This document shows, piece after piece, positions 47,250 through 55,843 of a stretch of DNA of 64,000 nucleotides. The notes below the pieces were generated by a model that ran no database searches, was not told the origin of the DNA, and saw only the letters and a list, made by a program, of their open reading frames with translations. How positions within the stretch are numbered: the stretch's first letter is position 1; every line of letters starts with the position of its first letter. The stretch covers positions 53,346-117,345 of the forward strand of contig NZ_LQIW01000006.1 of NCBI RefSeq assembly GCF_001500025.1. Direction: 5' to 3'. The translations under genes and the position numbers were made by a program. The DNA is from Mycobacterium sp. IS-1590. Its GTDB lineage: Bacteria > Actinomycetota > Actinomycetes > Mycobacteriales > Mycobacteriaceae.

Positions 47250-47382
47250 TTAGCCTGTCAATCGAATCCGTGAACAGATTCGCAAATTTGTCTACTTGCG
47301 CTGCTGACATGCACTTACTCGAGCAGCCACATGTCCGCTGAGTGGGTTCCGGTGGCGTCGGCGTCGGTGCATACTCGCGGAG

Positions 47383-48294
47383 GTGACCCCTTTGCAGCGG
47401 TACATCGCCGAAGAAATCGCCACCGATCACGTCGATGGGCTGCTGTCCCGGCGCGAAGCGCTGCGCCGGCTGGCGCTGCTCGGGGTCGGCACCGCGGGCG
47501 CCACGGCGTTGTTCGCGGCGTGCGGTCAGAACCGGGAGCCGACGACCGATGCCCCCGCCACGTCGAGCGGGGCCGCCACGGCCAGTGCCCCGCCGCCCGG
47601 CAGCCAGACGGCACTGCCCACCAGTCCGGTCACCTGGGCCGGGCCTCGCGGTGAACTGCAGGCCGCCTGGGCCGGGGCGCCGAACGTCCGCGGTGGCGTT
47701 CTCGTCATCCACGAGAACAAGGGGCTCAACGACTACATACGTTCGGTGGCTGGTCGCTTCGCCGGAATCGGCTACTCCGCGTTGGCGATCGACCTGCTCT
47801 CGGGGCAGGGCGGGACATCGACGTTCGCCGATCCCGCGGAGGCCACCGCGGCGCTGGGCAAGATCCCGCCGGAGGATGCGGTCGCGGATCTGAAATCGGG
47901 CGTCGACGAACTGCAGCGCCGAGTGCCCGGCAAGAGAATTGCGGCAGTCGGGTTCTGCATGGGCGGCGGTTATGTGTGGCGGCTGCTGGCCTCCGGCGAG
48001 CCCAGACTGTCGGCAGCAGTTCCGTTCTACGGGCCCACACCCGACGACCCCGATTTCTCCGGATCGAAAGATGTTGCGGTGCTTGGGATCTACGCGGCTC
48101 AGGATCAGCGGGTGAACGCCACCGAGCCCGTCGCGAGGGCGGCGCTGGAAAGGGCCGGTCTGGTGTTCGAGCTGGTCACCGAGCCCAATGCCAACCACGC
48201 GTTCTTCAACGACACCGGTGAGCGCTACAACGCGACCGCGGCGGCCGATGCGTGGCGCCGTGTGCAGGACTGGTTCACCCGCTACGTCGCCTGA
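47383..48294 (+). CDS. Dienelactone-hydrolase-type alpha/beta hydrolase, Tat lipoprotein
   Basis: A 303-residue exported protein. The leader has a twin-arginine motif (LLSRREALRRLALLG) and ends with a lipobox FAACGQ near residue 46; an acylated Cys is therefore expected. A Thr/Ser/Pro-rich linker follows. The catalytic nucleophile Cys is in GFCMGGGYVWRL (GxCxG of dienelactone hydrolases) and the His in PNANHAFFNDTG; a third acidic residue in AAQDQRVNATE. The GTG at 47383 is used. It likely hydrolyses an ester or lactone at the cell surface. Confidence 0.86.
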   Translation: MTPLQRYIAEEIATDHVDGLLSRREALRRLALLGVGTAGATALFAACGQNREPTTDAPATSSGAATASAPPPGSQTALPTSPVTWAGPRGELQAAWAGAPNVRGGVLVIHENKGLNDYIRSVAGRFAGIGYSALAIDLLSGQGGTSTFADPAEATAALGKIPPEDAVADLKSGVDELQRRVPGKRIAAVGFCMGGGYVWRLLASGEPRLSAAVPFYGPTPDDPDFSGSKDVAVLGIYAAQDQRVNATEPVARAALERAGLVFELVTEPNANHAFFNDTGERYNATAAADAWRRVQDWFTRYVA

Positions 48295-48317
48295 GCCCCG
48301 CGCCCATCCGCCATTCC

Positions 48318-48540
48318 CGCGACCGTGCGCGTCGGCACACGACACACCGCCGAAAATCGGCCATTCTCGCGCCCTCATCGGCCAGCGATTGTGCGCAAAC
48401 TCCGCAATAGTCGGCAGGCGGCGTGCGTGGCGCGCTGAGAGCTAACCGATTGATACAAACTCGCACACCCATTGATCGCCGACGGTGCGCAAAGCGCGCC
48501 CAGATCGCGGCGCGTCGTGTGCAGACTCGCACGCTCGCGG
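48318..48540. repeat. Interspersed GC-rich repeat with inverted ends (copies 2 and 3)
   Basis: Two imperfect inverted copies of a 32-bp unit: 48318-48349 and, in reverse complement, 48508-48539 agree at 27 of 32 positions. They flank a 158-bp segment with more half-copies (for example ACAAACTCGCACACC around 48458-48472). The whole intergenic gap 48295-48618 has no gene. The shape resembles a small non-coding interspersed element; a copy also lies at 40821. Confidence 0.75.
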
Positions 48541-48618
48541 ACAAAGGGGGGTGCGCACAGGAGGCGGGTGCTGCGAGAAGGGCCGCGCGAACGTGCGGCC
48601 TTGGCCTACGATTCGGGA

Positions 48619-49017
48619 ATGATCAGGTCGCTGATGGTCGCGGGCTTCGCGGTCGCCGTGGGCTGTGGATCAGTCACCGCGACAGCTAGCGCCGACCCGG
48701 GCGATCCGCCCTGCTCCTTCACCCTCTCCGCCCCGCACGTCGTCCAGGTGTCGGGAACAGACATGGTGGCGGTGACGATGTCGCCGTCCGGCTGTGACGG
48801 CGGAACCCCGTATCAGTCGATCGCCTGTGTCGAGCTCCAGGGCAACGCGGGACCGGAGAACTGCGTGCAGAACAACGGTTTGTTGACGGCGCGGGCGTAC
48901 TACTCGCCGTATCAACCGGGCGCGACGTATGTGGCGATGGGCCGGGGCTGCTCGACGTCGGGCAATCCACCGGAGCCGGTCTGCGAGTCTTCGGGACCGC
49001 TCACCGCCACGCTCTAG
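48619..49017 (+). CDS. Secreted protein of unknown function
   Basis: A 132-residue exported protein. MIRSLMVAGFAVAVGCGSVT then ASADPGD: signal peptide with cleavage near ASA-DP. The mature part has several cysteines (CSFTLS, GCDGGTPY, CVELQ, ENCVQN, GCSTSG, VCESSG), most in pairs, so disulfides are likely. No family recognised. The ATG at 48619 is chosen because it begins the signal peptide; the open frame extends upstream without one. Confidence 0.75.
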   Translation: MIRSLMVAGFAVAVGCGSVTATASADPGDPPCSFTLSAPHVVQVSGTDMVAVTMSPSGCDGGTPYQSIACVELQGNAGPENCVQNNGLLTARAYYSPYQPGATYVAMGRGCSTSGNPPEPVCESSGPLTATL

Positions 49018-49214
49018 CGTCACGCCGCGGCGGGGCGATCGCTCGACGTCAGTTGCGCTCGACCGAAATGCGTTTCGTGTTCACCCAAAGACCATCTGGT
49101 CAGTCCGCCCACGGCTCCTTCTGGGCGCGCGCCGTTTAACCGGACCACCGCCCGGGCACACGCAGAATTAGCGGGTTCGTCAACGAGCCGGCTCGACAAA
49201 CCAAAGGAGCCGAC
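49018..49214. other. Intergenic region, no gene seen
   Basis: A 197-bp gap between the secreted protein gene and the coiled-coil membrane protein gene. Toward the end, AAAGGAGCCGAC gives a strong ribosome site for the next gene; no other clear element was found. Confidence 0.4.
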
Positions 49215-49673
49215 ATGGATAACAACGCCATCGTGTGGATCATTGTCGCCATCGCGCTGATCGCCGCGATCGTGCTGGTGGCGGTCCTGGCGCGCAACGC
49301 ACGCAACAAGCGTCGCCGTATGGAGGCCGAGCGGATCCGCACAGAGGTCGACGAGAAGTCGCAGCATCTCCAGAAGCGCGAGACCGTCGCGCAGGAAACC
49401 GAGGCACGCGCCCGCGCCGCCCAGGCCGAGGCGGAGGCGAAGGCCGCCGAGGCGGCCCGCCTGCAGGATGCTGCCCGCACGCACCGCAACGCGGTCGACA
49501 CCAAGCGCGACGAACTCGACGAACAACGCGCCCGCGCCGATGCCCTGGACCCGAAGACCCGCGCGACCGATTCAGTCGCCGACCCGTCATCGACCAAGAC
49601 CGACGGGGTGCGAGACGATCTCACCACGCGTCCCGACCCGAACCGGGCACCCGAGCAGCACCACCGGTCGTGA
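49215..49673 (+). CDS. Membrane-anchored coiled-coil protein
   Basis: A 152-residue protein with one N-terminal membrane segment (AIVWIIVAIALIAAIVLVAVL) and then a long charged helix (about 35-110; ARAAQAEAEAKAAEAARLQD) that looks like a coiled coil, then a polar tail (RATDSVADPSSTKTDGVRD). Preceded by a ribosome site (AAAGGAGCC). Its stop overlaps the HAD gene start by 4 bp (GTGA). Function unknown; possibly a membrane scaffold. Confidence 0.72.
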   Translation: MDNNAIVWIIVAIALIAAIVLVAVLARNARNKRRRMEAERIRTEVDEKSQHLQKRETVAQETEARARAAQAEAEAKAAEAARLQDAARTHRNAVDTKRDELDEQRARADALDPKTRATDSVADPSSTKTDGVRDDLTTRPDPNRAPEQHHRS

Positions 49674-50368
49674 CCGGCGAAGTTAAGGCCACATCGGCCG
49701 TCCTGTTCGACATCGACGGCACCCTGATCGACTCGAACTACCTGCACGTGCATGCCTGGTATCGGGCGTTCGAGGAAGCCGGCCATCCCGTCGAGGCCTG
49801 GCGCATTCACCGCTCGATCGGGATGGACGGCACGACTTTGGTCGACACGCTCGCCTCGGACGCCGACACGGAGGTCCGCAGCCAGGCCACGGATCTGCAC
49901 TCGCGGTACTACAAGGAGCTGGCGCCGCACCTCAGACGGTTGCCGGGTGCGCGGGAACTCCTCGAGGCGGTGCACAAACTGGACATCCGGGTCGTGCTGG
50001 CAACGTCGGCGCCGGAGGACGAGCTGTCATTGCTGCGTGAGGTGCTCGACAGCGATCACCTCGTCTACGCGGTGACCTCGTCGGAGGATGTGGACACCGC
50101 CAAACCCGAACCCGACATCGTCGAGATCGCCCTCGAGCGCGCCGGGGTCAGTGCCTCGCACGCCGTCTTCGTCGGCGACACCGTTTGGGACGTGGAAGCC
50201 TGTAAGCGCGCCGGTGTGGACAGCATCGGTGTGCTCAGCGGGGGAGTATCCCGCGGAGAGCTCGAAAACGCCGGAGCTCAACGGGTTTTCGAACATCCAC
50301 TGGAGTTGTGCCAGCACCTCGACGACACACCGATCGCCGCGTTGGCCAACATTGTCGGGGCCCGCTGA
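49670..50368 (+). CDS. HAD-superfamily phosphatase
   Basis: A 232-residue phosphatase-like protein. HAD motif I VLFDIDGTLIDSNYLH, motif II in LATSAPED, motif III KPEPDIVE and motif IV GDTVWDVEACKRAG. The cap region fits the beta-phosphoglucomutase/phosphoglycolate phosphatase type. The GTG at 49670 (VTGEVKATSAV) overlaps the previous stop. Substrate not known. Confidence 0.9.
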   Translation: MTGEVKATSAVLFDIDGTLIDSNYLHVHAWYRAFEEAGHPVEAWRIHRSIGMDGTTLVDTLASDADTEVRSQATDLHSRYYKELAPHLRRLPGARELLEAVHKLDIRVVLATSAPEDELSLLREVLDSDHLVYAVTSSEDVDTAKPEPDIVEIALERAGVSASHAVFVGDTVWDVEACKRAGVDSIGVLSGGVSRGELENAGAQRVFEHPLELCQHLDDTPIAALANIVGAR

Positions 50369-50381
50369 GCCTCGCTCGGAG

Positions 50382-51482
50382 TCAGCGGGGCAACGCGTAC
50401 CGCAGGATCGCGGCGACCCCGTCGGCCGGATCGATGCGTTCGTCGGTGCGAATCAACGCGGCGCCGGTATTGATCGCAGCCATCGGCAGCGCCTCGTCGG
50501 CCCGCAGGGTCTGGCTGGGAGCCGTACCGAGTTCGGATAGGACGTTGGGGTTCGGCGCGATAGTGCTCAGGTCATCACCGGCGACGACGGTCGCGTCGCC
50601 GACGTCGCCGATGATCAGGGTGTCGACCGCGCCCGCCCGCAGTGCCGCGGTCACGCCGTCCAGCCCCTCGGTCGCCATGCCCTCGCCGCGACCGAGTTCG
50701 GCGGACAGGCGTTGCGCGGCGTCGTCGATCTCGGCCAAGCGCCGCCGCTGAAACTCCTGGTCGATCGCGTGCCGCAGGTCCGCGTCGTCGAACCCGCTGT
50801 GCCGGGCCCCGACGTTCACATCCACCACCAGCGAGGCGACCCGCTCGGGTAGCTGCGCGGCGAGGTCGGTGCGCGATTCCACCTCGCCGACGACGAACAC
50901 GACCGCGGGTTTGGCATCGTCGACCAGCGTGGTCAGCTGGCCGGCGACGGCGCGGATGTTCTGTTGGCGCGCCCCCTCACTGGCTCGCTGCGGATCGCCG
51001 TAGCCAGGGGTTTCCGCACCCGACGCCTTGTGCACGGGGTAGGCGTCACCGTCGACGGTGTCCGACACCACGGTGCCCTCGCGGTACAACGTGATGTCGC
51101 CGCCCGCGTGGTCGACGATCACCACGGCGTACGTCGGCCGGTCGAGGCCGTGCTCGACAACCGGGACGATGTAGGGCAGCGCCGAAACCCGGACGACGGG
51201 TTCGATGGGCCGGATGAGATGTTCGTTGACGAGGACGCCGTCGGCGCTGGCCACGACCGCGCGCCCGCTGGGCCCGACCGGAGGCGTCGCGTCGGTGATG
51301 GCCTGCTCGATGCTGTCTGTCACCGCCGGATCGGCGCCCTGCTGCTCGAGTTGCTCACGCAGCGCGCGCCACTTCAGGTCCATCTGAGCCGCCGCGTCGG
51401 CGGTGTTGTGGGAGTCATCGAAGTACACCGAGGCGTAGGGGCCGTTCGAGGTCAGCAGAGTACGAAAGTGATCGGGATGCAT
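50382..51482 (-). CDS. Rv2629/Balon-type ribosome hibernation factor (baeRF family)
   Basis: A 366-residue protein related to eRF1/Vms1 and to Rv2629, the mycobacterial homologue of Balon, which binds the ribosomal A-site during cold and stress. Family features: the start MHPDHFRTLLTSNGPYASVYFDD, PSGRAVVASADGVLVNEHLI, and an N-to-C series ending in DTLIIGDVGDATVVAG and the tail VAAILRYALPR. The eRF1-type GGQ motif is not expected and is not seen. It does not sit next to a DosR-type box; the adjacent gene upstream is CYP124. Confidence 0.85.
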   Translation of the reverse strand: MHPDHFRTLLTSNGPYASVYFDDSHNTADAAAQMDLKWRALREQLEQQGADPAVTDSIEQAITDATPPVGPSGRAVVASADGVLVNEHLIRPIEPVVRVSALPYIVPVVEHGLDRPTYAVVIVDHAGGDITLYREGTVVSDTVDGDAYPVHKASGAETPGYGDPQRASEGARQQNIRAVAGQLTTLVDDAKPAVVFVVGEVESRTDLAAQLPERVASLVVDVNVGARHSGFDDADLRHAIDQEFQRRRLAEIDDAAQRLSAELGRGEGMATEGLDGVTAALRAGAVDTLIIGDVGDATVVAGDDLSTIAPNPNVLSELGTAPSQTLRADEALPMAAINTGAALIRTDERIDPADGVAAILRYALPR

Positions 51483-51547
51483 GGCCGTTGGTTACCCAAC
51501 GAGCGCCCGACGACACAGGATTGCGGCCGAGCACTGCTGTCACGAGC

Positions 51548-52858
51548 TCATCGCGGAGGCGTCCAGGACACCGGCAAGCGCTTGATCCCGTGGATGAACG
51601 GCGACAGTAACCGCGCCGGTTCCTCGGTGGCGGCGACGTCGGGTATCTGCCGGTGCAGTTCCTCGAAGACGACGCTGATCTCACGCCGAGCGAGGTTGGC
51701 GCCCAGGCAGAAATGCGCTCCACCTCCGCCGAATCCGGCATGCGGATTGGGGTTGCGCGTCACGTCGAACGTCCACGGGTCGGCGAACTTGTCCTCGTCG
51801 CGGTTCGCCGAGCCGTACCACAACGTGGCTTTGTCGCCGGCCGACATCGTGACGCCGCTGAGTTCGCAGTCCTCGGTCAGGGTGCGGCGCATGTAGTTCA
51901 CCGGGAACGCCCACCGGACGATCTCCTCGACCGCGGTGGGGGCGACGGCCTCGTAGTCTGCCCACCACCGTTCGCGTTCACGCGGATAGCGGGTGAGCGC
52001 GAGCACGCCGTGGCTGATGGCGTTGCGGGTGGTCTCGTTGCCCGCCACCACCAACAGAATGAAGAACGATGCGATTTCGGCCGATGTCAGGCGTGAACCG
52101 TCGACCTCCGCCTCCACGAGTGCGGTCGTCAGGTCCTCCTGTGGGTGGGCACGACGATTCTCGGCGTGCGCGGTCGCGTAGGCGCCGATGTCCATCGCGA
52201 CCTTGACGAACTCCTCGTAGTCCTGCGCGATGTCTTTGTCCCCGAAACCGAGGATCACGTTGGTCCAGTGGAAGATCTGCTGGTGGTCGTCCTCGGGGAT
52301 GCCCATCATGTCGCAGATCACCTGCAGCGGGAGAGGCCCGGCCAAATCCGCGACGACTTCGCCGTGGCCGTCGGGATGTTCGGCGATCATCGTCTCGACC
52401 AGTCGTCGGGCACGGTCGCGCACCGACGCCTCGGCGCGCGCGACGACCCTCGGCGTGAAGGCCCGGCTGACGATGTTGCGCAGACGCAGATGGCGCGGAT
52501 CGTCGGTCACGATCATCGAGCCGAAGTACTCACTGAGCTCCGGATTCGCGTCGTTGATCGTGATGCTCGGGCTCGAGCTGAAGATGTGCGGATGTCTACT
52601 GGCGTAATAGACGTCCTCGAATTTGGTGATCGCCCAGTGACCGGGACCTTCCTGCACACCAGGAGTCTCCAGCGGCGGGTGAAACGAGACGGGTGCCTCT
52701 CGACGCAATGTGGCAAAGGCGCCGTCGCGGAAGTCGTCGGGTTTGACCCAGAAGGACCAGGAGCCCAGGTCGACCTCGGACAGCGGCACCTCAGGTGGAG
52801 GGGCGCCGTTGGCCCGGATTAGGTGAGCGCCGAAGGCGGGCGGTGTCGCGGTGTCCAC
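51548..52858 (-). CDS. cyp124: Cytochrome P450 CYP124
   Basis: A haem monooxygenase, 436 residues from the GTG at 52858 (455 from the ATG at 52915). By eye it follows M. tuberculosis CYP124 along its whole length: NGAPPPEVPLSEVDLGSWSF, GHWAITKFEDVYYASRHPHI, I-helix LLVVAGNETTRN, K-helix EEIVRW and haem loop GFGGGGAHFCLGANLAR. CYP124 omega-hydroxylates methyl-branched lipids and sterols. In M. tuberculosis it lies elsewhere (Rv2266), so the neighbourhood differs. Redox partners not seen nearby. Confidence 0.93.
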   Translation of the reverse strand: MDTATPPAFGAHLIRANGAPPPEVPLSEVDLGSWSFWVKPDDFRDGAFATLRREAPVSFHPPLETPGVQEGPGHWAITKFEDVYYASRHPHIFSSSPSITINDANPELSEYFGSMIVTDDPRHLRLRNIVSRAFTPRVVARAEASVRDRARRLVETMIAEHPDGHGEVVADLAGPLPLQVICDMMGIPEDDHQQIFHWTNVILGFGDKDIAQDYEEFVKVAMDIGAYATAHAENRRAHPQEDLTTALVEAEVDGSRLTSAEIASFFILLVVAGNETTRNAISHGVLALTRYPRERERWWADYEAVAPTAVEEIVRWAFPVNYMRRTLTEDCELSGVTMSAGDKATLWYGSANRDEDKFADPWTFDVTRNPNPHAGFGGGGAHFCLGANLARREISVVFEELHRQIPDVAATEEPARLLSPFIHGIKRLPVSWTPPR

Positions 52859-52920
52859 CTGTCCGAGAGTAGGCCGATATCGGTCCCGAAAAGCCGAATC
52901 CGCCCCCGTGGCCAAATTGA

Positions 52921-53424
52921 TTACGACAACTGCCAGTTCATGTTTTTGGCGAACACGCGAGCGTCGTCGGAAATGGTGCCGAGCTCATGGCAGCGCTCGA
53001 TGTACCCCTGCACCATCACCAGGAAGTTCATCGGGTTGTAAGCGTCCTCCTCGTAACTCCACTTCCCGTCACCGGCATACCGGAGCACCGTGATGACCGG
53101 GGTGCCGTGCACGCTGCCGTCGCCCGGATCCTTCATCGTGTTGACGTTGCGGTTGATCACCCAGCCCTTGTCGACATCGATCGAATACCACTCGACCGGA
53201 TAGAGAGGCATCTCGCTGCCGGGGAACGTGTTCATCGTCGTGACGATCCAGTCACGGATGGCCTCGCGCCCGGACATGTTGCCCAGAGCATGCTCGACGT
53301 AGGTCGCGTCCTCGGTGAAGTGATCGGCATAGCTCGACCAGTTCCACGTCTTGCCGATATCGACGACCGCGGCCTGATAGGCGTGAAACGCCTCGTCTAT
53401 TTCCTCACGTGACCACTGACCCAT
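52921..53424 (-). CDS. SnoaL/NTF2-like protein
   Basis: A 167-residue NTF2-fold protein starting MGQWSREEIDEAFHAYQAAV (ATG at 53424). Segments WNWSSYADHFTEDATYVEHALG and REAIRDWIVTTMNTFPGSEM carry the family acidic and aromatic pocket residues; many such proteins are ketosteroid isomerase-like. It ends 6 bp before the longer CYP124 start, so it is probably cotranscribed. Role unknown. Confidence 0.82.
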   Translation of the reverse strand: MGQWSREEIDEAFHAYQAAVVDIGKTWNWSSYADHFTEDATYVEHALGNMSGREAIRDWIVTTMNTFPGSEMPLYPVEWYSIDVDKGWVINRNVNTMKDPGDGSVHGTPVITVLRYAGDGKWSYEEDAYNPMNFLVMVQGYIERCHELGTISDDARVFAKNMNWQLS

Positions 53425-53518
53425 CGCAGGCTCCTCGGCTCGCGGCGCAACTGGCACCGTTCTACCAAAGGTGGTGGACCCGCCGGGGCGGATTCACGAT
53501 CGTTGAGGGACAAGGCTT

Positions 53519-54004
53519 TCAGCCGCCCTCGGGCGCCTCGACCACAGCCTTGATGCGCTCGAGAGTCTTGCGCATGTCGCGGATGTTGCGCCGGCGGCGA
53601 AGCTGCCCTCCCAGCACCGAGAACAATTTCATCAGCGGCGAATCGTTGAGCCGGAACGACTCGGTGACCTCGGTACCGCCGTCGACGGGGGTGAGCCGGT
53701 AATGCCAGTTGTTCACCGGCTTGTCTCCGATGAGGACCGCGAAACCGAATTCCCGGTTGGGTTCGCATGCGGTCACCTCACACGTCGTCCAGTACACGGG
53801 CCCGATCTCGTTGCGCTTGACGTGGCCGCGGAACCGTGCGCCCAGCGCGGGCCCGCTGGCACCGCCGAGCCACTCGGCCTCCATGACTTCGGGGGAGAAC
53901 TTGCCGGTGTTGCGCACATCGGCGATCAAGTCCCAGATCCGCTCCGCGGGCGCCGCCATCGACACCGTCACCGCTCCGTCCACCGTTCCCTCGCTCTCTC
54001 GCAA
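53519..54004 (-). CDS. SRPBCC/polyketide cyclase-like protein
   Basis: A 161-residue START/Bet v1-type hydrophobic-ligand protein. It opens with a strand-helix, VTVSMAAPAERIWDLIADVR, followed by a second helix, TGKFSPEVMEAEWLGG; the C-terminal helix is MRKTLERIKAVVEAPEGG. Such proteins bind lipids or aid cyclisation. It is 94 bp upstream of the SnoaL-like gene and CYP124 on the same strand; a lipid-processing unit is inference. Confidence 0.83.
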   Translation of the reverse strand: MRESEGTVDGAVTVSMAAPAERIWDLIADVRNTGKFSPEVMEAEWLGGASGPALGARFRGHVKRNEIGPVYWTTCEVTACEPNREFGFAVLIGDKPVNNWHYRLTPVDGGTEVTESFRLNDSPLMKLFSVLGGQLRRRRNIRDMRKTLERIKAVVEAPEGG

Positions 54005-54077
54005 GCGTTTTCGAGAACCCTAGCGCTCCGTCGTCCGGATGCACCCCGAACCCACTGGTAAGTACGATGGCGGCGAC

Positions 54078-54959
54078 GTGAAGATTCGATTCGGGATCGG
54101 CCTCGCCGCCGACATCGGGCCAGAACAGCTACCGGACATCGTCGACCATCTGGAGACCGCCGGCGTCGACTCGCTGTGGTTTTCCGAACTCGTGTACTCC
54201 GAGGCCGTCGATCCGTTCGTCGGGATGGCTTTCGCTGTAGCGCGTACCCGCAGCTTGAAAGTCGGTACATCGGTCGCGGTGCTACCGGGGCGCCACCCGG
54301 TGCTGGTGGCCAAACAGCTGGCCTCACTGGCGGCGTTGGCCCCCAAACGGGTGCTTCCCGTGTTCGGGCTGCGGTCGGCCGTCGCCGCCGAGCGCGAGAT
54401 CTTCGTGGTGCCCGACGGTGCGCGCGCCGCGGTGTTCGACGAGGCGCTGCGGCTGCTTCGTACGGTGCTCGAACACGACGACGTCTCGTTCGACGGCGAC
54501 TACTTCAGGGTGCGCTCGGCGACCGTGGCGCCCCGGCCCGTCAAGCCGCTGGACATCTGGCTGGGTGGATCGGCACCCGCCGCCTTCCGCCGCATCGGCC
54601 GCTTCGGCGACGGGTGGCTCGGCAGCTTCGTCACCCCCGCCGAGGCAGGTCGAGCGCGGCAGGCGATCCAGCGTGCGGCCCAGGACGCCGGGCGAGAGGT
54701 CGAGCCGGACCATTTCGGCATCAACTTGGCAGTCGCCGACGGCGGACCGTCGCCGCAGATGCTGGCGGCGATCAGTCAGCGCCGCCCCGACGTCGACCCC
54801 AACGAGCTGATCGCCGCCGACTGGCCGCAGCTGCACCGGCAACTGGACGCCTACATGGAGGCCGGCCTCACGAAATTCGTCATTCGGCCCGCGGGTCGCT
54901 TCGTGATGACCGAGTTCATCGACCGGTTCGTGGCCGAACTGCTTCCGCGGCAGAACTGA
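54078..54959 (+). CDS. LLM-class F420-dependent oxidoreductase
   Basis: A luciferase-like F420-dependent protein, 293 residues from the GTG at 54078 (VKIRFGIGLAADIGPEQL). Motifs: GVDSLWFSELVYSEAVDPF, RSLKVGTSVAVLPGRHPVLVAKQ, LPVFGLRSAVAAE and PLDIWLGGSAPAAFRRIG with the cofactor loop. A longer frame to 54039 would begin without a family match. It is divergent from the SRPBCC gene by 73 bp. Confidence 0.87.
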   Translation: MKIRFGIGLAADIGPEQLPDIVDHLETAGVDSLWFSELVYSEAVDPFVGMAFAVARTRSLKVGTSVAVLPGRHPVLVAKQLASLAALAPKRVLPVFGLRSAVAAEREIFVVPDGARAAVFDEALRLLRTVLEHDDVSFDGDYFRVRSATVAPRPVKPLDIWLGGSAPAAFRRIGRFGDGWLGSFVTPAEAGRARQAIQRAAQDAGREVEPDHFGINLAVADGGPSPQMLAAISQRRPDVDPNELIAADWPQLHRQLDAYMEAGLTKFVIRPAGRFVMTEFIDRFVAELLPRQN

Positions 54960-54971
54960 CTGTCGCCTACC

Positions 54972-55316
54972 TCAACGCGACGACACGTCGCCGTACAGGT
55001 CAGGCCAGGGCGGACGTCGTACCATCGCCACTCCGGCAAGGGTCGCCGACACCAGCCCGACGAGGATTCCGGCCAGAGTGATGCGGGTGGCGTCGACCGC
55101 GGGTCGCCATACGGCGGCGCCGTCCTTGATGACGAACACGCCCGCCGCCCTGGTGATCACCTTGACGTTCGGCTCCGCGCCACGCCGCGCCCGGCCCCGA
55201 ACCTCCGCGACGGGGATGACCGTGGTGCCGTCGGCCGTCTCGTAGGGCTGGCCGAACACGCGCGAGGCGTTGGTGTCGAAGTCGAGACTGTCGAGCAGTT
55301 CCGCGCGTAGATCCAT
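54972..55316 (-). CDS. GerW-like small membrane-linked protein
   Basis: A 114-residue protein from the ATG at 55316 (MDLRAELLDSLDFDTNASR). The core TTVIPVAEVRGRARRGAEP then AAGVFVIKDGAAVWRPAVDA resembles the GerW/YtfJ family of sporulation-associated proteins, which in actinobacteria are of unknown function. A C-terminal membrane segment (ITLAGILVGLVSATLAGVAM) is present. The longer frame (to 55379) adds unconvincing sequence. Confidence 0.7.
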   Translation of the reverse strand: MDLRAELLDSLDFDTNASRVFGQPYETADGTTVIPVAEVRGRARRGAEPNVKVITRAAGVFVIKDGAAVWRPAVDATRITLAGILVGLVSATLAGVAMVRRPPWPDLYGDVSSR

Positions 55317-55388
55317 GGCGTCATGCTTACTACCCGTGGGCGGGCGTGACAGCGGATCCTCTGGACCAGCGGCGCGCAAAGTGCGGGG

Positions 55389-55598
55389 CTATTCCGCCGG
55401 GAGGTCGTCCTCGGGCATCGGCACCTCGATCGCCTGATCGACCAGATCCGCCTCGTTGGCGTCCCACGTGCGTTCGGGGGTGATCGCCGACGCGTCCTGC
55501 CAGGTGTCCTCGTCGTCGGGGTACACCGGGGTGCGCTGGTCCGCCACGTCGGCTTCGGGAATCGCATCGCCGAACGCGAGGCCGTCAGGTGTGCTCAT
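55389..55598 (-). CDS. Small acidic conserved protein
   Basis: A 69-residue, strongly acidic protein (MSTPDGLAFGDAIPEADVAD), without Cys or membrane segment. It has the ribosome site GAGAACGGAGACC before the ATG. Similar short acidic proteins are frequent in mycobacteria; function unknown. Confidence 0.65.
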   Translation of the reverse strand: MSTPDGLAFGDAIPEADVADQRTPVYPDDEDTWQDASAITPERTWDANEADLVDQAIEVPMPEDDLPAE

Positions 55599-55843
55599 GA
55601 TCGGTCTCCGTTCTCGTTGGGGTTACCCGTCTGAAGTCCAACGATAGTGCGGTCACGACGTCGCGCCACCCGGTGCCGCGGTGATCTCAGACGCACACCC
55701 GAAGCGGCTTCCTCTCGCGCTTTCATCGCTGACCAGGGCAATGACGGCCGTACCGGCTGCTGTGCGTAAACTGCCTGCGACGGGGGAGGCTCCCTAACCG
55801 TGTGGAGCTTCGACCTGACCCAATTCGACGCCAGGGGCTCACC

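Noticed and set aside
45354..47273. A 639-residue open frame opposite the amidohydrolase gene
   Set aside because: It mirrors the codon pattern of a well-supported minus-strand enzyme, has no family motifs and is typical of GC-rich antisense frames.
49018..49214. Search for RNA genes and tRNA-like folds in intergenic gaps
   Set aside because: No CCA-type tRNA pattern or riboswitch core was seen here or in other gaps; sequences alone are not enough to claim an ncRNA.
51483..51547. DosR box upstream of the hibernation factor
   Set aside because: No sequence close to the 20-bp DosR palindrome was found in the gap.
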